Part shown: piece by piece, positions 52,601-63,936 of the stretch | Position numbering within the stretch: the stretch's first letter is position 1 | Layout of the letters: every line of letters begins with the position of its first letter | Translations under genes and position numbers: made by a program | The notes under the pieces: model-generated | The model's input: only the letters and a program-made list of their open reading frames with translations | What the model was told of the DNA's origin: nothing | Databases searched by the model: none | Assembly (NCBI GenBank): GCA_964006375.1 | Contig: OZ023264.1 | Location: 15,944,225-16,008,224, forward strand | From: Tillus elongatus | Taxonomy: Eukaryota; Arthropoda; Insecta; Coleoptera; Cleridae | Length of the DNA: 64,000 nt | Reading direction: 5' to 3'

Positions 52601-52880
52601 TTGCGAGAATGCATCTAGTCTTATATATTTGCTTATGAAAAATTGTAATTAAAAAATATATATTTATTAAAATTTACTGAACACTAATTTACACAAAAAA
52701 AGTTTTCTACATACTTTCAGACCCGGATATTACAACCCGGTAACCCAACTGGGAACTGACCGTGCTCGACATTGGTTAACTTCATTTAAGCAACGTCGGG
52801 GCGTATACGAACTGTGTCACCGAGTATCTAAGTAAGTACTGATATTTACATTTCACAAGTTATGAGCAGGGTGCGTCAAC

Positions 52881-53040
52881 TAAGGTGTTGGATTTTCTCA
52901 CAATTTGAGAACTTTTCGCCACCAATATAGCGAGTGCTATGTACACTTAACTACAACGACCGTTAATATGTTTCGCATAAAAAACAGTAGATAGTTAAGT
53001 ACGTGTACATTTAAATCTAACAATTCCGATCACGACAAAA
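52881..53040. other. Short unassigned interval
   Basis: Nothing recognised. Confidence 0.4.
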
Positions 53041-53044
53041 TAAA

Positions 53045-53870
<826 letters not shown>

Positions 53871-54300
53871 TGTCACTACCTAAGGGAAAAAAAGCAACAG
53901 CACATGGTGTTCCCAGGCGGTCAAATTCGGTGATCGAACGAGAATCGGTGTATTCAACGTGGTATAGCCGTTAGCTTGAGATAATCATTTATACAAGGTT
54001 TATATAGGCTGGCGCATTGAAAACGAAACAGACCGATTTGCGTCCAGAGAAATTTTTTTTTAAGAAACGCTGAAACACGTCAATTTTAAAATTGAGGGGG
54101 ACATGTTTTGACATAAAACTAAACTTTGTCACATCAACCCCTTAAGGGTGGTAATAACAGCCCTTATATTTTAAATAGGGAACATGGGTCGAGTGTTACA
54201 TCATTTGAAAGCTTTTTCTTTTCTGAATTCAGCACACTATTTTTTTTTTGGACGTTTTATCAACTCGTTTAAAAATTATTCACAGTTGAAGATGCAAAAA

Positions 54301-54412
54301 CGCATTTCACTCATTCCGATAAGAAATGTGCTGATAGTCAATGTTTTGTTGGTTTGTAAACAAAAAAATGACTATCAGAACATTTCTTATCGGAATGAGA
54401 GAAATGCGGTTT
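54301..54412. repeat. ~40-bp-arm hairpin inside the mariner-like element
   Basis: The arms CATTTCACTCATTCCGATAA (left) and TTATCGGAATGAGAGAAATG (right) pair over about 40 bp around a 27-bp loop. It lies between the inverted repeat and the transposase start, so it could act as a terminus sub-structure or be a small insertion. Confidence 0.6.
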
Positions 54413-54472
54413 ATTATTTCAGTTTATCGGTCGGTTTGATACTTGATAGTACTACCGAAAATTAATTTCAGA

Positions 54473-54645
54473 ATGGTGTATTCTGTAGAAGAAAGAGTTG
54501 AAATAATTACTCTTTTAGTGAATTTTCGTAGAAAAAATTCACTAATGGGGAGATCCCGACTTTTGAATTTTGAAAATTTTTTTGCAAATGAGCGCGAACT
54601 AGGACCCCTAGAATCCATATCCGGGGTCAGTTTCAATTTTTATAT

Positions 54646-54739
<94 letters not shown>

Positions 54740-56486
54740 CACACCGATAACTCAAAAAATAATGCGCCGATTTTGATAAAATTTGGCATGTAACTTTCTT
54801 TTGTAAATGGCTTGGATAAGTTCGTTAGTCCGGAAAATCGGACGAGGTTTTCCGGGAAAATTTTGAGTTTTCATTCGAAAAAAATTCTTATCTCAAAAAA
54901 TAATGGGCCGATTTTAATAAAATTTGGCATGTACCTTCCTTTTGTAAATGGCTTTGACAAGTTTGTTAATTAGGAAAATCGGATGAGGTTTTCCGGAAAA
55001 ATTTTGTGTTTTCATTCGAAAAAAAAAATTATCTCAGAGAATAAAAAGCCGATTTTGATAAAATTTGGCATATACCTTCCTTTTGTAAATGGCTTTGACA
55101 AGTTTGTTAGTCAGGAAAATCGGACGAGGTTTTCCGGAAAAATTTTGAGTTTTCTTTCTAAAAAAACTTGTATCTCAGAAAATAATAGGCCGATTTTGAT
55201 AAAATTTGGCATGTACCTTCCTTTTATAAATGGCTTTGATAAGTTCGTTAATCAGAAAAATCGGACGAGGTTTTCTGGGAAAATTTTCAGTTTTTATTTA
55301 AAAAATAAAAAATCTATGATAACCAAATTTGGTAGGTAGGTTTATGATATAAAAAGTAAACTATACACCAAAATTTAGATTTCTATGCTACAAGAAAAAA
55401 AAGTTATAATAAAATATTTTGTGCCAGATAATTTCTATGAAAATTCACTACCATAACGCACTTGCTGCATCCAGGCTTTTTTTTGAAAAACGATGACTAA
55501 GCCAACCGTACCGCAAATTTGTTTAATGAACGACATCCGAACAGACATGTTAACTGAAAATACATTTTGGAGTTAGTTGCAAAAAACGGGATCCTGAATG
55601 TGAATTTCCGGTTAGAAATGAGACTACTGAGATTGAAGTTTTAGGACAAATTGCTGCAGACCCAACTTTGAGCACGAAAAAATTGGCCACTGTTTCAAAC
55701 ATCAAAAGAAGAACTATTCAGCGAATATTGAAGCATCATAAATTTCACCAGTATAAAATTAATCTTGTACAACAGCTGAAAGAATATGATTTTGATCGGT
55801 GGCTGGAGTTTTGTGAAGTTATGACTGCACGAATAGCTGATAATGGGAAATTTCTGTTCAATATCTGTTTTTCAGACGAGTGTACGTTTTTATTAAACTC
55901 TACAGTCAATCATCATAATTGTCGTTATTGGGCGGATAATAATCCAAGAAATTTTCACGAAGTCCACACTCAAACTCCACAGAAATTGAATGTCTGGACT
56001 GGCATTTTTGGAGACCGTTTAATCGGACCAATTTTTCTTGATTGCAATTGGAGTGGCGAAACGTATTTGGAGTTACTAGAAGATATCGTTTACCCTCTGC
56101 TAATTGACATTGTTGAAAATGATGATCGCTATCAAGAAAATCAATTAGTGTTTCAACAAGATGGAGCTCCTCCGCATTTTTCACAACGTGTTAGGGAGTT
56201 CTTGAACAGAAAGCTTCCAGAGCAATGGATTGGGCGTAGAAGTGCTATTAAGTGGCCCTCTAGATCACCGGATTTAACTCCTTTAGACTTCTTTCTATGG
56301 GGCCATTTAAAGAGTAGAATTTACGCAACAGAACCGGAGTCTCTGGAAGAATTACGACGATGCATTATTGAAGAATGCCGTCTAATAACTCCACAAATGC
56401 TCTAGAATGTCAGAGCTCGTTTTGAACAAAATTTGTACTTTTGTATGGAAGCTGGTGGTCAACAATTTGAACACTTACTTAACTGA
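54473..56486 (+). pseudogene. DUF4817-type mariner transposase, interrupted
   Basis: The N terminus MVYSVEERVEIITL (54473-54516) is cut by a Helentron-like insertion (54517-55475). The HTH region resumes in one frame as ANRTANLFNERHPNRHVN, then KYILELVAKNGILN, with two stop codons. It shifts frame near 55600 to ECEFPVRNETTEIEVLGQIA. The catalytic domain is open: FSDECTFLLN holds the first aspartate, LVFQQDGAPPHFSQRV the second, and WPSRSPDLTPLDFFLWG the third at 34-residue spacing. A TAG at 56403-56405 sits where relatives have a short C-terminal helix. In-frame sequence continues (NVRARFEQNLYFC) to a TGA at 56484-56486, so it is probably a nonsense mutation. The family cuts and pastes at TA. 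This copy cannot make a full protein. Confidence 0.85.
54517..55475 (+). mobile_element. Helentron-like element nested in the mariner transposase
   Basis: Begins AGTGAATTTTCGTAG after a T run and ends with the right hairpin (CATAACGCACTTGCTGC) and CCAGG near 55475, before another T run. (TA)n at about 54648-54731. The body holds four tandem copies of a roughly 120-bp block (GGCCGATTTTGATAAAATTT, then TTTTCCGGGAAAATTTTG). Insertion between T runs, without an obvious duplication, fits Helentron-type insertion between two Ts. Confidence 0.75.
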
Positions 56487-56873
56487 ATAAACATTTTTGA
56501 ACGTTTGGTTTTGTTTTTTAGTTTTTTTAACGAGAAATTGACTAATTAGTGCATTTCTTATCACAATGATGAAATACGTTCTTGCAACTCCAACTGTGAA
56601 TAATTTTCAAACGAGTCGATAAAACTTCCAAAAAGATTAGTGTGCTGAATTCAGAAAAGAAAGAGCTTTCAAATGATGTAACACTCGACCCATGTTCCCT
56701 ATTTAAAATATAAGGGTTGTTATCACCACCCTTAAGGGGTTGATGTGACAAAGTTGAGTTTTATGTCAAAACATGTCCCCAACAATATTAAAATTGACGT
56801 ATTTCAGCGTTTCTTAAAAAAAAATTCTGTGGACGAAAATCGGTCTGTTTCGTTTTCAATGCGCCAGCCTGTA

Positions 56874-57394
56874 TATGCATTTGCACTGCATGTCCTATTC
56901 AATTTATGAATCGAATAATATAATTACGGCATAATAAACATTCTAATATCATGCTAATATAATATAACAGTAAGTAAATCTTAATTGAATATAACAAATT
57001 AGATTCAGCAGTCGAAAACGGAGCACGAGGCTAACCTTGTTTTTGTTTGGTTCTGAGTTTAAAATCAGCCCGCTAAAATATTTCTGTAACGACTAGACTC
57101 CAATCGGGCATTATCTGAACCTTTGACTATATATCAGAGAAGATAGATAGTCAAAGACCTGAACTACCTTACGTTGAGCAGCATTTGGCATTTAGCCTCT
57201 CCTAGGTATGGCGACTAGACAACCAGAGATACAACTATGCTAATTCATTAGAGTAGAAAGTGGGCAAGATCTATAAAACTAATTTTCACAATAACGTTCA
57301 AAAGAAAAGTTGCAAAATACAGATTTGAATTCAATATTGTTTTTTAGAAATACCAGGTGCACAAGTTTATACCATGGTAACTATATTACTAATA
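56874..57394. other. Unassigned sequence
   Basis: No gene or element recognised. Confidence 0.4.
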
Positions 57395-57396
57395 AG

Positions 57397-58373
57397 TAGA
57401 GATGTGCGAATAGCTCCGAATTTTCGCACCGAACCTTCAGTTGGAAAAATTGTTGGCGCTAGGCGATGTTAAGTAATTCGAAGTTCGAAATACGTAATTC
57501 TTCAGGGTAGTTCGAAGTTCCTTGCTCAAAAATACTTAAGACATTGAACTTTACCAGGCATTCCATATGCTGCCAAAGGTAACGAGGTTGTAACTCGTAG
57601 CGGCCCCGTTAACTCGGTAGCGGCGCTTTAAACTCGGTATCTGTCCCATTGAGTCGGTAGCTTAATTTCAGGAGATTTCACTCATGCATATTTTTGGCAG
57701 TTTGTGGGACACTGAGACATGACAGAGCCATTTAACAATAACAGAATATATTTTTTATATATTTTAGCATCCCAACGCCTTTTTCGGTTACAACATTATA
57801 ATGGCAGTGTTTGAAACTGATCGGTAAAGTCAGTTTTCAGGATTTATGACGATAATTGCAGATTGCCTTCTGGAGATACTAGATTAAACATACTTTATTT
57901 CACAATGAGCCAAAACAGTTTAATATTCACGAGCACAACACAGTTAAAGTTAAGTGATTATTATATATTACCTATCATCTTCACTTTTGACCCCCTCAAT
58001 CTGTTTGCTAAAACTGCCTAGCTAATACGAAACAACAACAAAATGTTTATAATTGAGCTTAGCTATAGATGTTAAATTCTAAGTTTTGAAAATGCCTTTT
58101 TGTATTTTTGATTCAATTGTGACCCATCTCATAACTAACATCAGCACCGGAGGGTATTTTCATCCAATCAACCTGTAAATGTTGTCGAACCTTCCCTTTT
58201 TGTTCTACATACCAAATATTGTTATGCTACAATGTATCTAAATTTTGTGTTTAAGGAAATTATATGCGAAAAATTGAAGAATTTCGGTTAGTTTGATGTT
58301 CGATTTAAAACTTTTAAGTAGTTCGAAGAAACATATTTGCTTGGGTTCGTTTATAGTTCGGTTCACACAACTC
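57397..58373. repeat. hAT-like repeat; its first 350 bp is one arm of an inverted pair
   Basis: It starts TAGAGATGTGCGAATAG and ends GGTTCACACAACTCTA, giving related inverted ends (TAGAG-TGTG). The first 350 bp (57397-57745) recurs inverted at 60285-60632 (shared GTTAAATGGCTCTGTC, AAAATATGCATGAGTGAA, TATTTTTGAGCAA). The interior to 58373 has no coding signature. Confidence 0.5.
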
Positions 58374-60190
58374 TACAAAAAGGAGTGCATATTACTGAAA
58401 AATTTAAAAATAAAAGATAGTTTACTGGTAGTTTATTTGTAAAAATCGTCCACAGAGTAGCACATATTGTTATGAGAATTGTTTTCACTCTCCCCTTGAA
58501 AGTTGGTAAAGTGCCTACATTTCGTACATCTTCTGGCGATGCATTAAACAATTTGCAGCCATTGTAGAAGTGACTTTTGGTACAGACTCAGTACAGAGCT
58601 GTGGGATGTTTGTCAGGTTATTTTTACTTCTTGTGGTATAGCCATGTTCAACTGCAGTGTGTTTTTGGTCTTGTTTTGACAAACATGGGCTAGCACTCCC
58701 AGGATGTAGATGCTGGATAGTGTAGAAATACCCTGTTCCTTAAAATTGTTTCTGCAAGTGTGTCTATTTGGGATACTGAATATGATCCTCATTACTTGTT
58801 TTTGTTGTTTAAAAACTCTATTTTCTTCACTTGCTAATCCCCAGTGTGTAATACCAAACCTTAGTTGTGAGTAGAAGCACACATAATACAGTGGCAATAC
58901 AGTAGATGTACTGCATCTTTGGGTTAGTGTTCTTATTGCATACGAAATGGATAAGATTCGCGAGCAGAGTTCATCGATGTGGACATTCCAGTTTAACTGA
59001 CCATCCATATGAAGTCCTAGTAATTTCGTACAGGTTTGCAGAGTTACGGTTTGGCCATCAAGTTCTACATCTTGTCCAAGATATTTGTTTTGAGTTAGAT
59101 GACTTAAAAAGCACGCATGCTGTCTTATCCTTATTGATTAATTAATTAGGACCTCATGATTTACACAGTCAAAGTTCTACAAAAAACCCCAAAGCTACCT
59201 CTTATTCGTCAATGTGCTCAACAAATTCAACAATTGCACTTTGTTTTGATTTAGAGGACTTAAAAAGCATGCATGCTGTCTTATCCTTATTGAGTGCAAG
59301 TTTGTTTTTATCAACCCAGTTGGTAAGCCTTTTGAAAGTTTTGTCAGTATCACCCACAACCCCTGTAGTCCAATGTAGTGCCTGTAACTCCATACTTCAA
59401 CAGTGAACTTATAAATTAGGACCTCATGATTTACACAGTCAAAGTTCTACAAAAAACCCCAAAGCTACCTCATTCGTCAATGTGCTCAACAAATTCAACA
59501 ATTGCACTTTGTTTTGATTTAGAGGACTTAAAAAGCATGCATGCTGTCTTATCCTTATTGAGTGCAAGTTTGTTTTCATCAACCCAGTTGGTAAGCCTTT
59601 TGAAAGTTTTGTCAGTATCATCCACGTCTGTAGTCCAATGCAGTGCCTGTAACTCCATACTTCAACAGTGAACTTATAAATTAGGACCTCATGATTTACA
59701 CAGTCAAAGTTCTACAAAAAAAAAAAACCAAAGCTACCTCCTATTCGTCAATGTGCTCAACAATTTGCTCCGCAAATTCAACAATTGCACTTTGTTTTGA
59801 TTTAGAGGACTTAAAAGGCATGCATGCTGTCTTATCCTTATTGAGTGCAAGTTTGTTTTTATCAACCCAGTTGGTAAGCCTTTTGAAAGTTTGCAGTATC
59901 ACCCACAACGCCTGTAGTCCAATGCAGTGCCTGTAACTCCATATTTTAACAGTGAACCTATAAATTAGGACCTCATGATTTACACAAAATTCTACAAAAA
60001 ACCCCAAAGCTACCTATTCGTCAATGTGCTGAACAATTTGCTCCACAAATTCAACAATTGCACTTTCAGTGCTTCATGCTTGCCGAAAGCCATGTTGATA
60101 TGGCAAAAGAACTTTATTATCGGTAAGTTGTCAGTTGTTGACTATTTTCTCGAAGGTTTTTGCAAAAGTGGGTGTTAGGCTGATTTGCCT
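58374..60190 (-). pseudogene. Non-LTR reverse transcriptase remnant with internal tandem repeats
   Basis: Minus-strand order from 60190: SLTPTFAKTFEKIVNN, then LLPYQHGFRQ and STESAIVEFVEQ (finger region), which passes into the tandem block at 59145-60060. The palm core with its catalytic aspartates is not visible. After the block come LNKDKTACVLFKSSNSKQ, VELDGQTVTLQTCTKLLGLH and MDGQLNWNVHIDELCSRI. They are followed by LPLYYVCFYSQLRFGITHWG, KQQKQVMRIIFSIPNR and, in another frame, NGCKLFNASPEDVRNVGTLP at the C terminus. This is a jockey/CR1-group thumb. The element is dead, with frame changes and a large internal deletion. Confidence 0.75.
59145..60060. repeat. 3.4 tandem copies of a ~270-bp unit inside the RT remnant
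   Basis: Units begin ATTAGGACCTCATGATTTAC at 59145, 59415, 59680 and 59964, giving lengths of 270, 265 and 284 bp and a partial fourth. Each encodes, on the minus strand, RLTNWVDKNKLALNKDKTAC fused directly to SAIVEFVEHIDE. In a normal reverse transcriptase these lie on opposite sides of the palm. The unit therefore arose from a deleted copy and then amplified. Confidence 0.9.
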
Positions 60191-60632
60191 GTGGCTTGCA
60201 TAATATTGTGAAATAAAGCATGTTTAACCTAATGTTTCTAGAAGGCAATCCGTAACTATTGCCTTAAATTATTAAAAAAAAACTAATTCTGTGATTGTTA
60301 AATGGCTCTGTCCGGCCTCATGTGTCCCACTAACCGTCAAAAATATGCATGAGTGAAGTTCCTCAAATTACGCTACCGAATCAATGGGGGTCATATAGAG
60401 TTTTAAACACCACTACCAAGTTTCAACTTCGCTACCTTTGACAGCATTGAATGCATGTAAAGATCAATTTCGAAGTATTTTTGAGCAACGAACTCTGAAC
60501 TATTTTGGAGTGGTACATATTTTTTACTTCCGACTACTTTAACATCAAGTAGCATGTACAATTTTTTGAACTGAAGGTTTAGCTCGAGTTTGGGTTTGGT
60601 TCGAAATTTGGAAGCTTTACACATCCGTACTC
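60191..60632. repeat. Second arm of the hAT-like inverted pair
   Basis: The stretch 60285-60632 is the inverse of 57397-57745. The arms enclose about 2.5 kb including the retroelement remnant. The end here reads GCTTTACACATCCGTAC. Confidence 0.55.
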
Positions 60633-61440
60633 AAGATGCCAGCCAAGGTTTTGTGGAAGAAAAGGATAAAAATAAATAACCAAATAACCAAACAAGAGTT
60701 TATGTATACAAATTTACATGGTATAAAACATAATATTATACTTACAAATTCTATATATCTTACAAAAATATTGCTACAAAATTAACCATTTCATTCCTTC
60801 AAATACTTTGGCTATTTACAAATTATTGCTGTTTCCTTATTTTAACACTTATTGGTACTTTTATAACTTGTTTTCTTTCTGGGACAATAATTAATACAAA
60901 ATATGTATTTTATTTATTTAACTACAATTAACAATACTTAATTCATGCATTCAGAAATAAGGGCAAAGAGACATTCAAATTAATATGAAGATGACTTAGT
61001 TGTAATTCCTTGAATTTTTTAACATGTCAGATGCCAAGTATTTACAGGTCAATAACGGGATTATGCATAATGAACCCTTTTAGCCAAATCGCTGCCTCAT
61101 ACCTGGCAGTTAACATGTTACTTAACAATACTTAAAAGAAATACATCATACATGACAAGAATCACTAATAGTTCAGTCATTTTTCTATGTAATCATCACA
61201 CACTTTTTGAATTACAATTGTTTAACAGCCTTCTTAATAACAATTCTAATTCTATAATTTTCAAGATTTAATTTGTCAAACTATACATCCCTATAAACAT
61301 ATTTTCAGTAACTATTAATACTGAGGAAAAACTTCAGTTACTGTCAAACGGGGTTAAGTGAATCAGTTATGGGTGAAGTAAATCAACTAATTCAGTTGTC
61401 AGATTCTGATCCGCAGATTCCATATTCTAAAATTCTGTGC
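60633..61440. other. AT-rich sequence without recognised features
   Basis: No coding signature or element termini seen. Confidence 0.4.
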
Positions 61441-61760
61441 TGTCACCACGTGATATTCTTTCGTTATAGTGATGGGCAGAATCATTTATTTAAGTGAGTC
61501 GACTTATACGATTCAGTTCACTGAAATGAGTCGACTCACGATTTAATGATTTGTTTCAAGACTCGGAGTCGTGCATGACTGAATCGGAATCGACTTACTG
61601 ACTCACCTCGACTCATGAGTTGTCCATAACTGAATCGGAATCACAAGAATCCTATTGTTGTACCGTAATTTGTGACTCTCAAATCTTCAACCACTCAGTG
61701 TATCTATAGTGTGTAACGTAACGTTAAATGAGTCATCAGGTTATTTCTCACTCTTACCCA
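61441..61760. repeat. hAT-MITE-like segment rich in GAGTCGACTCA motifs
   Basis: TAGTGATGGGCAGAATCA at about 61467-61484 resembles the end of hAT-type elements. The next 150 bp holds repeated, partly palindromic copies of GAGTCGACT and TGAATCGGAATC. The other end is not clear. Confidence 0.4.
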
Positions 61761-61891
61761 CTCTAGTTTTGTATGGGTCTCAAGATTTTTGACTCCTAAA
61801 ACCTGAAACCCTAACTTGCTTGTATATTGTAGATATAGAAATATAAACTGAAAATATCAGACGTAAAAATAATAACACAGCTATAAAAAAC

Positions 61892-63016
61892 TCTGGACGC
61901 AGCAAGTGCGTAATGGTAGTGAATTTTCATAAAAATGTTTTTAATAGCAAATATGTGTTTTAAAGAAAGCAGGCACCAAATTTGGTTACCAGTATAATCT
62001 ATATATTAGAACCAATGTACAATGTTTCATCAAAATAACTTTATTTTTTGAAAATGTACAAAAATTTACGAAAGTAAACTTAAATTGTTCCTGAAAAAAC
62101 AGGTTTTCTGGTCAACCTTATAGGTTAATAGCAAATTGATTCAAAATTTGAAGCATTTAATGAAAATTCGCTACCATAACGCACTTGCTGCGTCCCGAAT
62201 TTCTTTCCTTATAAATATGTATTATATTTCGATGGAAAATACAAAAATGCAATAACATAGGGCGTGATCGATTAAAAAAATTCACTAAAAAAAGAAAATT
62301 TGAATCACCAACGATTTATGGGCCACCCTGTAATTGTGGAAATATTTTTTAAGATGTAGCTTAAGACACCCTACAATTAATGTATACAACTTTTTTTCGT
62401 AACTTGCATAATAACGGATATATTGCGCTTTAATGATTTTTTACGAAAATTCGACAAAAATTATATACCATTAAACGATAAATTCTATAGCTAACACTAC
62501 TGCTAAAGCATCAGAGAAAGGGTCTATTTGAAATGAATTTTCTGGGAATATTTTAGTAAAATGAAGGACAATGACGATTGAAACTAAGAGCTCAGGCTTT
62601 GTAAAACATTATTCTTGAGACATTTTCCTTCCATATATCATATTAATTTCAGGTTCATTGCCTAAATATTAACAATTTAGACGATTAAAATCGCGACTTT
62701 GACGTTTTGAGGTTAACCCAAATTTATTTTTCTTTAAATGCCTGTAACTTTTTTGCCCTTTAATCTACAGCGCTAAATTTTGGTAGGTAGGTTACCTATA
62801 ATGATATAAACCCGTGTACCAAATTTCGTTGCCCTTACTTTGTTAATTCCGGAGATATAATTTTTTTTCGATTTTTTTCGAAGGAAAACACAAAATTTTC
62901 CGGGAAAACCGCGGCGGATTTTCCTGGCTAACGAACTTATCCAAGCCACTCGCGAAAGGAAGGTACTCACCTAATTTTATCAAAATCGGTTCATTATTTT
63001 TTTAGTTACAGGTGTG

Positions 63017-63112
<96 letters not shown>

Positions 63113-63244
63113 ACATATAAAGTCTGAAACTAACCTCGGATTTGGGTTCCAGGGGTCCTAAATAGCGGTCATTTGAAGAAATTTTTTCAAAATTCAAAAG
63201 TCGAGATCTCCTCATTAGTGAATTTTTTTAAAGAAAATTCACTA
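61892..63244 (-). mobile_element. Helentron-like element, complete, minus strand
   Basis: The right terminus at 61892-61935 (CTGGACGCAGCAAGTGCG, GTGAATTTTCATAAA) is followed by the 300-bp module ending with an inverted hairpin near 62165-62200. The long body follows in reverse order to the 47.2 kb copy. (TA)n is at about 63022-63105 and the left end (AAAAGTCGAGATCTCC and terminal hairpin) is at 63195-63244. It is the best full-length representative with 47234-48408. Confidence 0.75.
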
Positions 63245-63361
63245 AAAGCTTATTCCTTAGATTTAACATTGCTTATACTTGCCTCATATCTAGCCGCCTT
63301 CAGTTGTATTTTCAATACTTAAAACTGCATTGAACTGCACCTTGAATTTTTTAGTGTTTAT

Positions 63362-63366
<5 letters not shown>

Positions 63367-63444
<78 letters not shown>
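63367..63444. repeat. (TA)n tract without adjoining family blocks
   Basis: About 78 bp of pure TA. Flanks do not match the Helentron-like family. Confidence 0.9.
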
Positions 63445-63446
<2 letters not shown>

Positions 63447-63860
63447 ACAAAATAGAGGTCCTAGGGACTATACCTATTCTAAATTAAGGATTTTAAAAAT
63501 TAAAATTCGTTAACAATATATGTTAACTTAGTTAGATATATACATAATTAAGTGTAAGTAATAAAGTTATCCAATAAAAAAAAAAAAGAAAAAAAAAGGA
63601 AAAGCGAGTAGGTATACCTATATTTATGATTGTTAATATTCTAATATATATTATAATTGATTCCAATTATTTAATAAAAGGCAAGTAACATATATGAAAT
63701 AAAACATTTTAAAAGAATACTATGAGTAGGTAATTAACTAACATTGAAAATTAACTATAATTAGAATGCACAAAGAAGACTTCCTTTATTTTCCATAATG
63801 TGTATTTTATGAAAATTGTAATTTTTAATACTATTAAATGACTTTAATACTTAGTATAAA
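63445..63860. other. AT-rich sequence without recognised features
   Basis: An A-rich run at 63578-63604; nothing coding. Confidence 0.4.
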
Positions 63861-63935
63861 AGAACCTCGGTGGTTCAGGGGTAAGAACGTGTGCCTCTCT
63901 ACCGAAGGGTACTGGGTTCGATCCCAGGGTACTCC
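63861..63935 (+). ncRNA. tRNA-like sequence (tRNA-Gly-like pseudogene or SINE head)
   Basis: CTCGGTGGTTCAGGGGTAAG is close to the D arm and A box of tRNA-Gly. GGGTTCGATCCC, about 30 bases on, is a perfect B box. The T arm closes as CTGGG/CCCAG, but around a 6-base loop where seven are normal, and no acceptor stem forms. So it is not a functional tRNA. A Helentron-like element is inserted just behind it. Confidence 0.5.
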
Positions 63936-63936
63936 T

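Larger units (their letters stand above)
50733..52624 (+). mobile_element. Retrozyme-like tandem element with hammerhead ribozymes
   Basis: Two direct units and the start of a third are present. Each starts TTCTAATTGTTG (50733, 51042 and about 52592). Unit 1 is 309 bp. Unit 2 was about the same length before a jockey-type element entered it. The units share GAATGCATC, GTTATTTGGAGCTGGCGTG, CAACTAGGTGGCGGCACG and CACTCACTTAGTGTTG. Each full unit ends in a hammerhead ribozyme motif at the unit junction. No protein is encoded. Tandem non-coding units of a few hundred bp bounded by type I hammerheads with short stem III match animal retrozymes, which are thought to move by PLE-type machinery. Here that class is inferred from structure. 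Confidence 0.75.
50590..52880 (+). repeat. Unclassified repeat split by the retrozyme-like element
   Basis: The left half (50590-50732) and right half (52625-52880) join to match the uninterrupted inverted copy at 46755-47170. The break falls at AAAACAT/ATAT in the uninterrupted copy. Confidence 0.65.
54005..56871 (+). mobile_element. Mariner-like transposon with ~300-bp inverted repeats
   Basis: The ends read AGGCTGGCGCATTG after one variable base, with TA outside (54003-54004 and 56872-56873). The inverted arms extend about 300 bp inward, to about 54300 and 56555 (shared ATTGAAAACGAAACAGACCG, CATGTTTTGACATAAAACT, GGGAACATGGGTCGAGTG). A transposase gene lies inside. Without the nested repeat the element would be about 1.9 kb. 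Confidence 0.85.

Noticed and set aside
63861..63935. A functional tRNA-Gly gene
   Set aside because: Internal promoter boxes are good, but the T loop is one base short and no acceptor stem pairs.
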